From a virus, in IMG/VR virus record IMGVR_UViG_3300032116_001143, positions 1-26,456 of that record: DNA of 26,456 nucleotides. One strand, 5' to 3'. Shown piece after piece: positions 14,062 to 22,362 of this stretch. Every line of letters starts with the position of its first letter. Within the stretch, counting starts at the first letter, position 1. A model generated the notes under the pieces. The model had not been told where the DNA came from. It did no database searches and saw only the letters and a list, made by a program, of their open reading frames with translations. Position numbers and translations under genes: made by a program.

Positions 14062-16524
14062 TTACGCCCCCCTGCGACCGTCAAGCAGGCCACCGGCACG
14101 TTTTTGCGCAAGGAGTTCTTGCCGCACTGCACTTGCTATAGCGCGGCCTAAATCGCGCCCACCTGGGTCATCACCACGGCTAGATGCACCTGAGTCAGTC
14201 AAACTGACGGAAATGTTGAAGACATCCCCACCGCCCCCAGCCCCACTCATGGTTACGGGAATTGAACGACCATCAGGCAGCGGTACATAGGCTTCTGGGC
14301 GAGAGCCTTCACCAAAAAGGGCTAACTGAGGTGAGTTGGCAATACCCCCGCTGGCATAACTGCGCAGTGCAGTTGGACCTGCAGAAGTCATGACACCACC
14401 GCTGGCAAAACCAAAAAACCCGGCCATGGCGTTGGCCAGGGGCAGTGTGATGGCCCTCTGAATCTGAATCCTGATCAAGTCAGAAATGATGGAGTTTGCC
14501 AAGGTTCTGAAATCAAGCTTGCCGGTCATCACAAAGTTCACCAAAGCATCGGTCATCCCGTTAAATGCTCGGGTGGTGGCTGACTCCATTTGCTTGCCAA
14601 CCTGCTCGGCTTCTTCGGCAACAGAGCGCAGGCCCTTGGCAAAGCCAGCTTCCGGATCAGACAGTTCCTTGACACGTAAAGTCAAAAGAGATGCGCCATC
14701 AGCTGCCTGTCGAGCCGCTTCCTCGATTTTTCTGAGGGCATCTGCTAGCTTTTCGTTACCAGGCGCTGCCTCAGCCAATTCACGTGCCTGTCGAGCAAGC
14801 GCTGACAATTGAAGACCACTTTCTTGGCGTGCCGTTGCCAGTTGCTGCAATGATTTCAGTTCACTGATAGCGCCCGTTTCACGCAAAGTTTTGATTTGCT
14901 CTTCAACCGCACGAAGCTCCCCAAGCCCTCGGGCTGCTTGCTCTTGCAGATCCTTCATCGACTCGCCAGGCAACCGAATCTGGCGCTCCAAATTCGACTG
15001 TTGAGCTTCACGCTCTAGTCTTTGCCGTTTTAAAGTGATTTCAGCCAGACGATCCTGAAGCTTAAGTTTGTCTTGGGTGGTCTTAGCGACTGTCTCTAGG
15101 CCTCTGCGCAAGATCGTCTCTTCATCTGCAGACAGTGCACGAAGCTTTTCCGTGAAGTCTTCTTGCGCAGCCAGGCGCGCCTCACTTGCTTCTTTAAAGC
15201 TCAGGTAGCCCTGACTTTCGTAGAGGTCGATGATTCTTTGCCTATCCTTGAGGATGGCACTTTCGACATCCACCTGCCCCTGAAGACGCTTAATCTCGCT
15301 GTCTATTCCGGCCATTGCATTGGCCGAAACAGCGCCAGTCGCAGTGCTGTAATTCAACTGCTTTCTGGGAGCGGCTGCCTGAATGGCTGCGTTGGAAGCC
15401 TCCGAACCTTTGCGGATCTCGTCAAATCGTTTAGTTACCGCATCTGCCAAAAGCGGCATATCCCAGAGCTCAACGTAGTTCTGGTTGGACTGCGCCACGA
15501 TGGCATTGCGCTTTTCAAGCGCTGCCTGCAAGCGAGAACGGTTTTCATCTGAAAAAGGATTGAGCCCTTTACCCCCCGCCAAGAATGTTCCCGCCAATTC
15601 AATATCGGCCCAAACAGCAGAAAAGCTGCCGATGACCGATTTGATTGTGTGGCCAATACCTCGAAGTGCATCAATAACGACGGCAATCGCATAGGCCGTT
15701 TTCTCTGCCCAGTTGGTCAGCGTACCTTCAGCGCGCATGCGCTGAATTCCCTCAACTGCGTTATCTGTTCCCAGAAAAACACGCTTGAGTTCTTGTGTCA
15801 AAACGGACATTGAAGGAATTGCCGCCGTCACCAAAGTCTGAGCAACGAAATTCGACTCTGCTCTCATGCGGCCCATTGCCTTGGAGGCGTTGTCTGCCTC
15901 CTCAATTTGCTTAGCCGTTAAGCGAATGTTTAGGTCTTGGTTTTCAGCCAAATCTTTAAGGAACGGGAGCATGGTGGCCCCCGACTTTCCAAAGAGTTCC
16001 ATTGCAATAGCGGTTTTTCCAGCACCGTCCTCAAACTCCGCCAATTTGAGCGCGACATCATTCATGACCTCTGCAGGATCACGCAAAGTTCCACTGGCTT
16101 CTTTTGCGCGAATACCTAAAAACTGCAGCGCCTTCGTTGCCCCAGCAGTCTCATCATCAACACCTGCCAAGCCTTTGGAGAGTTTGGCGAGATTGCCGCC
16201 AATTGCCTCCATGGCCGTGCCTGAAATAGTGGCCACGGGTGCAAAGCCTGAAAGGGCCGCAGCACTTGCGCCTGTCTGCTCTGAGAAACCCTGAAGAGCC
16301 GCAGCGGCCTCGATGGTCTGACTAACAAAGTCTCTCAAGGCGGCAACAGAGGTCGCACCTATCGCTACCGCAAAGGTTGTCCTGGCAATGGATGAGACCT
16401 GCTGCAGCGAGGTCTTCATGTCATTGGCATGTCGATCTAAAAGTCGCGCCGTCCGTCCTAGATCGGCACGAAACTCAGAGGTTTCCGCCGAAAGCTTTAC
16501 GACAAGTGAGCCAAGATCAGCCAT
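14062..16524 (-). CDS. H: Tail tape measure protein
   Basis: This 820-residue protein sets tail length. It begins MADLGSLVVKLSAETSEFRADL, has an Ala/Gly-rich region with hydrophobic helices (about 45-130), a long coiled coil rich in Glu, Lys, Gln and Leu (about 405-625), and a lambda-type C-terminal domain with LDFRTLANSIISDLIRIQIQ, then ASGGVMTSAGP and the GEGSRPEAYVPLPDGRSIPV motif. The ATG at 16524 is chosen because it matches the family start and overlaps the T-like stop by eight bases; the frame is open to 16545. At about 2.5 kb it predicts a tail of roughly 120 nm by the usual rule of about 1.5 angstrom per residue (inference). Confidence 0.93.
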   Translation of the reverse strand: MADLGSLVVKLSAETSEFRADLGRTARLLDRHANDMKTSLQQVSSIARTTFAVAIGATSVAALRDFVSQTIEAAAALQGFSEQTGASAAALSGFAPVATISGTAMEAIGGNLAKLSKGLAGVDDETAGATKALQFLGIRAKEASGTLRDPAEVMNDVALKLAEFEDGAGKTAIAMELFGKSGATMLPFLKDLAENQDLNIRLTAKQIEEADNASKAMGRMRAESNFVAQTLVTAAIPSMSVLTQELKRVFLGTDNAVEGIQRMRAEGTLTNWAEKTAYAIAVVIDALRGIGHTIKSVIGSFSAVWADIELAGTFLAGGKGLNPFSDENRSRLQAALEKRNAIVAQSNQNYVELWDMPLLADAVTKRFDEIRKGSEASNAAIQAAAPRKQLNYSTATGAVSANAMAGIDSEIKRLQGQVDVESAILKDRQRIIDLYESQGYLSFKEASEARLAAQEDFTEKLRALSADEETILRRGLETVAKTTQDKLKLQDRLAEITLKRQRLEREAQQSNLERQIRLPGESMKDLQEQAARGLGELRAVEEQIKTLRETGAISELKSLQQLATARQESGLQLSALARQARELAEAAPGNEKLADALRKIEEAARQAADGASLLTLRVKELSDPEAGFAKGLRSVAEEAEQVGKQMESATTRAFNGMTDALVNFVMTGKLDFRTLANSIISDLIRIQIQRAITLPLANAMAGFFGFASGGVMTSAGPTALRSYASGGIANSPQLALFGEGSRPEAYVPLPDGRSIPVTMSGAGGGGDVFNISVSLTDSGASSRGDDPGGRDLGRAIASAVRQELLAQKRAGGLLDGRRGA

Positions 16525-16813
16525 GCTTTTTGACCCTGTGTGCAAACATTGACTTAAGACGAGCGACGTTCAATCGGGCCTCATCAATTGGCTCGGGTCG
16601 GTCGATAAATGGCATGAAATCTTCTGGCGTAAAAGGACGTGCGTGCTTGGTACGGTTGGCGTTGGCAAAGGTTGACGCAATCACACCACTTCTCAAATCA
16701 GCCCGCATGTCGCCAAAGGGTTCCAGTTGATAAAAGGCCATCCACTCGGTGATCTCGTCTGATCCGATCCGCTGCAATAGCTCACGAACCGGCATGCCCA
16801 GCGCAAGCGCCAA
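16517..16813 (-). CDS. Tail assembly chaperone T-like extension, made by -1 frameshift
   Basis: This frame encodes a lambda T-like domain (VRELLQRIGSDEITEWMAFYQLEPFG, then RLNVARLKSMFAHR). It has no convincing start: the first candidate is a TTG at 16813 with no Shine-Dalgarno site. The frame is open further upstream to the slippery heptamer at 16852-16858 in the preceding gene. A -1 shift there adds 111 residues (starting GLKANPTRRFAF) to the first 117 residues of the chaperone, giving a 228-residue fusion like lambda gpGT. The T part is expected to bind the tail tube protein and recruit it to the tape measure. The stop overlaps the tape measure ATG. Confidence 0.85.
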   Translation of the reverse strand: MALALGMPVRELLQRIGSDEITEWMAFYQLEPFGDMRADLRSGVIASTFANANRTKHARPFTPEDFMPFIDRPEPIDEARLNVARLKSMFAHRVKKHG

Positions 16814-16845
16814 GCGAAAAGCGAAGCGACGAGTGGGATTGGCCT

Positions 16846-17202
16846 TTAGTCCTTTTTTGCTAATTCAGCCTGCTCGATACCGATACCGTTTAGACGCTGA
16901 GCAACAGCGAAAACCCTGTCTAGTGCACGAGCACTTTTTCGGCCAAGGGCAACAATTTCACCATCTTCAAAAAGACGGCTGCCCGTCGCATCGCAAAGGG
17001 TGAGCGCGACAAGTCTGGCTCGAACGTTTTCCATACGACCATCCTTTGCACCATCGCGAGCAATAAGGCTGCTCTCAAAGGCATCGCGGTCCGTACCGCT
17101 CATGGTGCGGACGTAGACGTCTCCCCCCCACTCAGGTACCAGGACTGTTTCGCGCGGCAGATCATCGGCTGCAAGGATGGCTTCTTTGGTCAAAATATTC
17201 AT
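16846..17202 (-). CDS. Tail assembly chaperone G-like
   Basis: The 118-residue product is the short form of the tail assembly chaperone by position between tail tube and tape measure and by its features: EAILAADDLPRETVLVPEWGG, then GTDRDAFESSLI, a helix with ENVRARLVALTLCDATG, and GRKSARALDRVFAVAQRLNG. It coats the tape measure before tube assembly and is absent from virions. It ends LAKKD at a slippery sequence, so a fraction of ribosomes makes the longer fusion. The ATG has GGAGG ten bases upstream, within the end of the tail tube gene. Confidence 0.88.
   Translation of the reverse strand: MNILTKEAILAADDLPRETVLVPEWGGDVYVRTMSGTDRDAFESSLIARDGAKDGRMENVRARLVALTLCDATGSRLFEDGEIVALGRKSARALDRVFAVAQRLNGIGIEQAELAKKD
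16852..16858 (-). promoter_or_regulatory. -1 programmed frameshift site A AAA AAG
   Basis: On the minus strand the chaperone frame reads GCA AAA AAG GAC TAA. The heptamer A-AAA-AAG fits X-XXY-YYZ and is among the most slippery for bacterial ribosomes. The zero-frame stop lies one codon later. After a -1 slip the next codons are GGA CTA AAG GCC, which continue without a stop into the T-like frame. This equals the lambda G/GT arrangement. Confidence 0.92.
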
Positions 17203-17207
17203 AGTCT

Positions 17208-17621
17208 TTATGCCTCCGTGATATCGCCATCGATTTCGATCGTGACGCTAGCTTCAACTACAGCATCCACACCACCTTGAACACTGAACTGTGTAACGTA
17301 GCCGTAGAAAGTCCATGTCGCAGCGGGCGTGGTGTCGGTGAAGGTGATCTTGAACTGGCGGCGCACGCGATTGGCTCGATCTGTACGAAGGCCCTGATGG
17401 ACCGTGTCGTCAGGATTGAAGTGCAGGCTCAGTGAGAGTTGACCTTCATCGCGAAGACCGACTCTCTTCTCTTTGGCTGTTGAAGCAAGATTGGTGACGT
17501 CAATAACTGAGGCTTGACCCCCAGGCCCCTGAAAGGAGACTACGTTGGGGATGGTCTCAAAGGTTGTGGTTCCAAACCGGGCAATGGTGATGCCCTGCGC
17601 GGTGATGGCAGTACTAGGCAT
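17208..17621 (-). CDS. Tail tube (major tail) protein
   Basis: The 137-residue protein has the pattern of siphophage tail tube subunits: an N-terminal strand with GITIARFGTTTFETIPNVVSF, a DVTNLASTAKEKRVGLRDEG segment shared by this family, then SLSLHFNPDD, QFKITFTDT and a C-terminal DAVVEASVTIEIDGDITEA. It polymerises into the tube around the tape measure. The start ATG has GGAGG six bases upstream, a strong site that fits high expression. It lies directly before the chaperone pair, as in lambda-like tails. Confidence 0.9.
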   Translation of the reverse strand: MPSTAITAQGITIARFGTTTFETIPNVVSFQGPGGQASVIDVTNLASTAKEKRVGLRDEGQLSLSLHFNPDDTVHQGLRTDRANRVRRQFKITFTDTTPAATWTFYGYVTQFSVQGGVDAVVEASVTIEIDGDITEA

Positions 17622-17663
17622 AAAAGGCCTCCATAAAAAAATGAAAAGACAACCTGACCACCG

Positions 17664-17999
17664 TTACCGGTAGTAGGTGAAGTCCACGGATATCCGGTAA
17701 GTACCGGCTTCATCGTCGAAATCGGTAAGGCCCATGCGTACATCGGCCACCGTTTTGATACTGGCTAGCAATGCCGCAAGGACCTGCTCTTGCAGTTGTT
17801 CGCAAGCGACCAGCGTTAGTGCGTACGCATCGACTTGCACTCGCGAGCGCCGCAGCTGGTTTGGTCCGTCAAGCGACGCAACGTTTGACTGATCAATAGG
17901 GGTGTAAACAAGCGTCGGATACTGAGCACCCGCAGGTGCAACGATGGCGTACACCTGCCCAGCGGCCAGATGTTTGATCGCGTCATAGAAGTCCTGCAT
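17664..17999 (-). CDS. Tail completion/terminator protein, DUF3168
   Basis: The 111-residue product matches DUF3168 (PF11367, gp17-like): QDFYDAIKHLAAGQVYAIVAP at the start, YPTLVYTPIDQSN, then the RRSRVQVDAYA strand and a C-terminal RISVDFTYYR. It caps the tail tube at the head-proximal end and stops its growth. It starts two bases after the gp10-like stop and precedes the tail tube gene. The 42 bases that follow contain the tail tube ribosome site and a weak stem that I do not call as a terminator. Confidence 0.88.
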   Translation of the reverse strand: MQDFYDAIKHLAAGQVYAIVAPAGAQYPTLVYTPIDQSNVASLDGPNQLRRSRVQVDAYALTLVACEQLQEQVLAALLASIKTVADVRMGLTDFDDEAGTYRISVDFTYYR

Positions 18000-18001
18000 C
18001 G

Positions 18002-18490
18002 TTATCGACCATTCAAGGCTCGCGCTTCTATCTCGATGCGCTGGGTCAGTCGCTGCTTAATGGCATCAACGGCTTGGCGGCGGCGAGATTCCAGTGCCGG
18101 ACGCAGAAATGGACGAGCCGCCATCTTGCGAGTACCTAATTCAACAAAGCGCCAATACCAAGCATCTTGCGATAGGTTCCCTCGCTTGCCTTGATTGCGG
18201 TACTTTTTACCGTGGCGCACCAAAACATAAAAGGTCTGGCGACCCCCACCAGATAGCTCGCGAACGTGCTTCATGATCACCGAACGCTTGAGCGTTCCGG
18301 GTGGTGGTTGCTTAGAGCCAAGCGACTGCGCAGCTTTTGGAGCCTGAGCACGCGCCTCATCACGTATGACCTTTGCTCCTGCGTAAACCGATGCCCTGAG
18401 CCCTCGATTAGCAACACGGTCAGGCAGTTCACGAAGTGCACGATCAAGTTGTGCCAGTCCTTCAATGCGAACTGTTTCAACTTTAGCCAT
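18002..18490 (-). CDS. HK97 gp10-like head-tail/tail component
   Basis: The 162-residue protein matches the HK97 gp10 family (PF04883): ETVRIEGLAQLDRALRELP, then RASVYAGAKVIRDEARAQAP, the TLKRSVIM segment, and YWRFVELGTRKMAARPFLRPA near the C-terminus. It acts at the junction of head and tail. The ATG at 18490 (AAGGGG upstream) is preferred to an open frame that begins at 18556 deep in the previous gene. It overlaps the head closure gene by eight bases. Confidence 0.9.
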   Translation of the reverse strand: MAKVETVRIEGLAQLDRALRELPDRVANRGLRASVYAGAKVIRDEARAQAPKAAQSLGSKQPPPGTLKRSVIMKHVRELSGGGRQTFYVLVRHGKKYRNQGKRGNLSQDAWYWRFVELGTRKMAARPFLRPALESRRRQAVDAIKQRLTQRIEIEARALNGR

Positions 18491-18833
18491 TGCGCGCCCC
18501 TTCACTTGCCAAAAGCATGACCGAGACATTGGCCTCGTCTTCATTAAGGGCAGCATAGATTGAAAAAATACGATCTCGAAACAGAACTCGCATTTGTGAA
18601 ACGCTTTTGGGGTCGTTGAACTCGGGTCTGTAACGCACAGTAATTTGATGACTCACCACCGCAGCTATACGATCTGCAATTCGTGCCTCGCGCCCTGATA
18701 TCGGTTGTATATCAGCCCAGACAGTCGCTATATCGCTCCAGGTCTGTGTCGGCGCACCCAATGCATCTTTTGCAACAGTGGGCTGCTGAATGCGAACACG
18801 CTGGCTCATCTGACCAGCACTGATTAAGCTCAT
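18483..18833 (-). CDS. Head closure protein (head-tail joining)
   Basis: The 116-residue product matches the phage head-tail joining family (PF05521, SPP1 gp16/HK97 gp7 type): AGQMSQRVRIQQPTVAKDALG, then WSDIATVWADIQPISGREA, the HQITVRYRPEFN strand, FRDRIFSIYAALNED and a short C-terminus. It closes the connector channel after packaging and offers the surface for tail binding. Its ATG overlaps the connector stop as ATGA. Confidence 0.92.
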   Translation of the reverse strand: MSLISAGQMSQRVRIQQPTVAKDALGAPTQTWSDIATVWADIQPISGREARIADRIAAVVSHQITVRYRPEFNDPKSVSQMRVLFRDRIFSIYAALNEDEANVSVMLLASEGARNG

Positions 18834-19453
18834 ACAACGCTTACGCGGTAGCCGTCTAAAAGTCCATCTACAAATGGCAATGAGTCAATGCGACCGCGCG
18901 TTAGCACTGCCATTTCTTCCCGATGTCCGTACAGGCTTCCCACACGCAACTTAATCCAACTCTTGATTCCCTCGGGCACAGAGGAGCCTGCGCCGTATCC
19001 TGCGTCAAAGGTGACGCTCACAGAGCCAATCTGTGGGAGAGTCGGGGGCCAAGTCTTACCAAATACCGGGGTGAGTCTCGCAGGCTCGCATGCTGCGTCC
19101 AAGACGTAATCGCCAGGCGGCATCAACTCGGGGTTGCCATTCATGTCAAGGTACTCGATGCTGACCAATGACTGCACTGGGCATTTATCAAGAAGGATTG
19201 CGTGCCCAGGCAAACTAAAGGAAGCATCGGATGGAACATGATTGGCCAAAGAACCCGGAAAGGCGTCGAGCACCAGCTTCCAGCGGGCAGTCATCAACTG
19301 CCTGCCGGTGCGAGTCTCGGCTGCCTGCCGGGCTGCCGTAATCAGCGAGCCGATCAATGCATCATCGTCATCAACATCCACCCGCAGGTGCTGCTTTGCC
19401 TCAAGAAGCGTGATCGGCTCCCCGGCTGGAGCTGAAACGAGTTGCAGTGGCAT
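18830..19453 (-). CDS. Head-tail connector protein, gp6-like
   Basis: The 207-residue protein matches gp6-type connectors (PF05135 and related): SAPAGEPITLLEAKQHLRVD, then DDALIGSLITAARQAAETRTGRQ, TARWKLVLDAFPG, and a C-terminal helix WIKLRVGSLYGHREEM. The family usually has this long insertion when 190-210 residues long. It binds below the portal and starts the neck. The ATG directly follows the preceding stop (TAA ATG). Confidence 0.9.
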   Translation of the reverse strand: MPLQLVSAPAGEPITLLEAKQHLRVDVDDDDALIGSLITAARQAAETRTGRQLMTARWKLVLDAFPGSLANHVPSDASFSLPGHAILLDKCPVQSLVSIEYLDMNGNPELMPPGDYVLDAACEPARLTPVFGKTWPPTLPQIGSVSVTFDAGYGAGSSVPEGIKSWIKLRVGSLYGHREEMAVLTRGRIDSLPFVDGLLDGYRVSVV

Positions 19454-19900
19454 TTAGACAATCTGCACAACAGCCGCCTGATTACCAGCATTGGCAGGGA
19501 GCTCTCGCGGATTAACACCTAGGACTTGAGCAGCAGTTTGGCTGGCAGCCACTCCTACCGTCAGAGACAGGCGAACAAAGCCAAAGCCGTTGACTGTGTC
19601 GAGCTCCTCGGGCTTAACGTTGATAAGCGCCTGCTTGTTGTCGCCTGTGGCTTTGATGATCTGGGTGATCGCTTTGCCGGTGATGTCCTTGGCACTGGTG
19701 CCAGTGGAATCAACAGCTTGCTGCAACTTCGCATCCACTGTGGCGCTGGTGCCGAGCACTCCGGTCTGAACCAAGGAGAGGAATCCGTGGTGGTTGGCCA
19801 CAGAAATCCAGCCTGTAGTGACAGTTCCTGCGGCTTGCGCGGCAGGGTCGATGGTGGCGAGAACGGACAGCAGTTCGCTGCCTTTTGCGTTGGGAAACAT
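19454..19900 (-). CDS. Head-region structural protein, function unknown (possible decoration protein)
   Basis: I do not recognise the 148-residue product with certainty. It is rich in Ala, Thr, Val and Gly, with the segments LSVLATIDPAAQAAGTVTTG, ISVANHHGFLSLVQTG, VDAKLQQAVDSTG and a C-terminal SQTAAQVLGVNPRE. It has no cysteine and no membrane segment. Its place between the major capsid and connector genes, and a strong AGGAG ribosome site, fit a head decoration or stabilisation protein, but this is context only. Confidence 0.65.
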   Translation of the reverse strand: MFPNAKGSELLSVLATIDPAAQAAGTVTTGWISVANHHGFLSLVQTGVLGTSATVDAKLQQAVDSTGTSAKDITGKAITQIIKATGDNKQALINVKPEELDTVNGFGFVRLSLTVGVAASQTAAQVLGVNPRELPANAGNQAAVVQIV

Positions 19901-19926
19901 AGTTTTCTCCTAAGGTTTGGGGCTGC

Positions 19927-21264
19927 TTAGCGCGCGCCCAGTTGGATGAAGGGCGACATCGTTGCGCTGCCTTTGGCAGGCGTGATCGCTGTAGAAATCT
20001 TCGACTGACCATCCATACGGAAGGTGGTTCGAAACGCCGTGAGATCAGCATCGAAGTACAGGTGCATCGATGTGGCGGTCTGCATGCCACCTGCCTTGGT
20101 GATGGTCTGGTAGTACTTCAGGTCCACCAGCAAGATGTCCCCTTGGGCCGAGAAGGTGTTGGCGTGCTGAGACACAAACACCGGGCGACCCAGCAGCGTG
20201 CCGTAGGGAGAGACCTGCATGCCGCCAACGTTCAATCCGGTAGGCAGGTAGATCGGGTAGTTCCCCAAGGTTAAGGTGAACAATGCTGGCAGCACGTCGT
20301 TGTTGACGATCCATACCGCATTGGCCAGGCTGCCCGAGGGAAGTCGCGCAATCATCTTGGCCAGGTTTTGCGGAAGCAGCGTTTGAGTCAACTGCCCAGT
20401 CTCCTTGGCCACACTGACCGTAGCGCCAGCATTGAGTGCACCTACCGGTACGCCAGAGCCCGAGCCGAACAGGATGGATTCATTGGTTTTCCAGCGAATG
20501 GAGTGTGCAATTTTCTCGGGCAGATAGGTCGACAAGGCATTGGCGTCTTCCAACAACTCATCGGTTGTTGGCACCAGAGCCATCAGCTTTTTGAGCCGCA
20601 AAGTAGACAGTCCTAACACGGGCTTGGTGGTCACCGAAGGCGCCGCTTCGCCTTGCCAGTAAGCGCGAATGCCGTTGGTGCCCCAGGGCGTGGTTTCATC
20701 CTTAGGAAACGCCATGGTGTTTCCGCTGATCTCCACATTGTCAGTAAGCGGCAGCAATGAGTCCTCGCCCAAAGACAGCTGGAAAATCTCCTTTGAGAAC
20801 TGTGGCGGTACAAAGAAGCCACCGTCTTGACCGGAGCCTTCACTGCCAAAGGTGGCTGGAGCGGCAGCACCACGACCGCTGCCAATCAGCAGGCGATCGT
20901 CTATCGGGTTGCCTGGCTTTTGCGCATGGCAGACGTTTTGCAAAAAGTCACCCAGGCTTTGAAACCCATGTTTGGGGTCGAGTTCGCGGTTATCGCTCAC
21001 TATGACGCTTGGGAATACCGAACCATTACCAGCACCAGAGTGGTTGCCTACATGCGCCCCCATCTGAACCTCTTCGGAAATCAAGGCCGACTCGCGGTCA
21101 ATTGCTGCCGAAGCGGTCTCAATTCGACTCTTGAGTCCATTGAACTTGGTTACCTCCTCATCTGAGAGGTCACGGTTTTCTTGGGCGGCGATGTCAGTTA
21201 AGGCACGAGCCTCTTTGACAAGATCAGACTTACGAGCTTGAAGCTCGCGCAATTGCTTACTCAT
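19927..21264 (-). CDS. Major capsid protein, HK97 family
   Basis: The 445-residue product has the HK97 precursor layout. Residues 1 to about 75 form a charged coiled coil (LRELQARKSDLVKEARALTD and following) that acts as the scaffolding delta domain and is normally cut off by the prohead protease. The shell domain follows, with GSEGSGQDGGFFVPPQFSKEI, then KKLMALVPTTDELLED, IAHSIRWKTNESILFGSG and PVGALNAGATVSVA. The ATG at 21264 has GGAG eight bases upstream; a longer frame to 21315 runs into a terminator hairpin and is rejected. The S49 protease lies immediately upstream. Confidence 0.94.
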   Translation of the reverse strand: MSKQLRELQARKSDLVKEARALTDIAAQENRDLSDEEVTKFNGLKSRIETASAAIDRESALISEEVQMGAHVGNHSGAGNGSVFPSVIVSDNRELDPKHGFQSLGDFLQNVCHAQKPGNPIDDRLLIGSGRGAAAPATFGSEGSGQDGGFFVPPQFSKEIFQLSLGEDSLLPLTDNVEISGNTMAFPKDETTPWGTNGIRAYWQGEAAPSVTTKPVLGLSTLRLKKLMALVPTTDELLEDANALSTYLPEKIAHSIRWKTNESILFGSGSGVPVGALNAGATVSVAKETGQLTQTLLPQNLAKMIARLPSGSLANAVWIVNNDVLPALFTLTLGNYPIYLPTGLNVGGMQVSPYGTLLGRPVFVSQHANTFSAQGDILLVDLKYYQTITKAGGMQTATSMHLYFDADLTAFRTTFRMDGQSKISTAITPAKGSATMSPFIQLGAR

Positions 21265-21282
21265 TTGGGTTTCTCCAGACGT

Positions 21283-21304
21283 AAAAAAACCACCTCTTGG
21301 GTGG
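21283..21304 (-). terminator. Terminator-like hairpin before the capsid gene (second)
   Basis: On the minus strand CCACC, the loop CAAGA and GGTGG are followed directly by seven U residues. The stem is short (5 bp) but perfect. It lies 19 bases before the capsid ATG, close to its GGAG ribosome site, so it may attenuate or process the transcript rather than end the operon. Confidence 0.6.
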
Positions 21305-21313
21305 CGGGATTGC

Positions 21314-21347
21314 AAATATTAAAAAATGCGCAAAGCTAGTCACGCAT
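21314..21347 (-). terminator. Terminator-like hairpin before the capsid gene (first)
   Basis: On the minus strand ATGCG and CGCAT (21343-21347 with 21326-21330) pair around a 12-base loop, and TTTTTT follows directly. The stem is short and the loop large, so it is weaker than the next hairpin. The two stand in tandem between protease and capsid. Confidence 0.4.
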
Positions 21348-21354
21348 CAGGTTT

Positions 21355-21414
21355 GCGACCTACGGGTCGCCTTTCGGACTGGAGGCGCTCAACGGAGCAA
21401 CTCCTGAGCAGTCC
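21355..21414 (-). other. Structured intergenic RNA upstream of the capsid gene
   Basis: Two further hairpins precede the terminator pair. Outer stem GGACTG with CAGTCC (21409-21414 with 21376-21381) encloses GCTCA with TGAGC and GGAG with CTCC. A second stem GCGACC-CGTA-GGTCGC spans 21355-21370 with a perfect six-base stem. No ORF of note is in this 153-base gap (21265-21417). Whether it sets capsid expression, protects or cuts the transcript is not visible. Confidence 0.55.
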
Positions 21415-21417
21415 AAA

Positions 21418-22362
21418 TTACAAAATCCCAAGCTCTGAGCGGGCTTGGGCCAATCGGGAGGTTTTGAGCTTGGCAGGTGGACTGGTCTTAGCACTTGACG
21501 CCGCGTCTTTATGCATCTTGCTCAAGACCTGATCGAAGCTGGCGATGCCGTCGACCATGTTTTGAGCCAAGGCCGCATCAGCGCCCAAGACCCGGCCCTG
21601 GCCCATTCCATCTCGTACCTGAGTGATGGGCACACCACGCCCCTTGGCCACAGCCTTGGTAAATGCGGCGTAATAGTCATCTACGCGGGACTGCATAAAT
21701 CCTTGCGCTTCTTCGTCCAGTGGTGCATATGGATTTCCCTCGACCTTGAACTTGCCCGCCGATATGAGCGTCGTCTTAACGCCAGCTTCATCCATGGCTT
21801 TGCTGTAGTCCTGGTGCGCCTGCCACACGCCAATTGAGCCGACTTCTCCGCCGGATGTGACGTAGAACTCACTGGCTTGGGAACCGATCCAGTAAGCCGC
21901 CGAAGCTGCCAGACTGTTAGCGATGGCCACCACCGGCTTTTGGGCACGAGCACTCAAAATAGCATCACCCAGTTCAGAAACGCCGTAGACGCTGCCGCCA
22001 GGGCTATCAATGTCCAGCAATATCTGACTGACCGCGTCGTCGGCAACAGCTTGTCTGAGCATTTGGGTGACGATCTGGGTGCTGACCATGCCAGGGCCGG
22101 AGACGTCATCCACCATATTTCCACGCTGTGTGATGACGCCGTAAATCGGGATGACGGCAATGCCGCCACCCGAAATGGCAGCCGAGGTCTGTCTGCGAGT
22201 GTCGCGCAGCACACGGTCTGTTTGGACCTGAAACCTGGCGGCGTCGCTGGCAGGCTCACCTTGCGACCACCGGGAAATGACAGTGGCCAGAGCACTTAAA
22301 CGCTCAGGCATCAAGGCCCAAGGCGTTGCCAAAAATTCAGCGACTAAAAGTTGGTTTTTCAT
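21418..22362 (-). CDS. Prohead protease/signal peptide peptidase-like, S49 family
   Basis: The 314-residue product is an S49 serine peptidase with the ClpP/SppA fold, acting as the capsid maturation protease in this phage type. The LLDIDSPGGSVYGVSEL segment, the nucleophile Ser154 in NSLAASAAYWIGSQA, and the GEVGSIGVWQAHQDY strand are typical. Lys206 in SAGKFKVEGNP lies 52 residues after the Ser, the spacing of the SppA Ser-Lys dyad. The C-terminal 35 residues are basic and could bind the capsid precursor. The ATG at 22362 overlaps the portal stop as ATGA; the longer frame from 22437 is rejected. Confidence 0.93.
   Translation of the reverse strand: MKNQLLVAEFLATPWALMPERLSALATVISRWSQGEPASDAARFQVQTDRVLRDTRRQTSAAISGGGIAVIPIYGVITQRGNMVDDVSGPGMVSTQIVTQMLRQAVADDAVSQILLDIDSPGGSVYGVSELGDAILSARAQKPVVAIANSLAASAAYWIGSQASEFYVTSGGEVGSIGVWQAHQDYSKAMDEAGVKTTLISAGKFKVEGNPYAPLDEEAQGFMQSRVDDYYAAFTKAVAKGRGVPITQVRDGMGQGRVLGADAALAQNMVDGIASFDQVLSKMHKDAASSAKTSPPAKLKTSRLAQARSELGIL

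Noticed and set aside
16846-16852. Sequencing frameshift or pseudogene in the tail chaperone
   Set aside because: The break falls exactly at a canonical slippery heptamer at the position known from lambda G/GT, so programmed frameshifting explains it.
17622-17690. Stem with a downstream T-run between the tail completion and tail tube genes
   Set aside because: The T-run lies more than ten bases after a stem with wobble pairs, so it does not look like an intrinsic terminator.
21341-21382. Possible hammerhead ribozyme (CGAAAGG and CTGATG in the minus-strand gap before the capsid gene)
   Set aside because: The order of core elements and the stems between them do not fit; CTGATG is followed by C rather than A and no UH cleavage position is in place.
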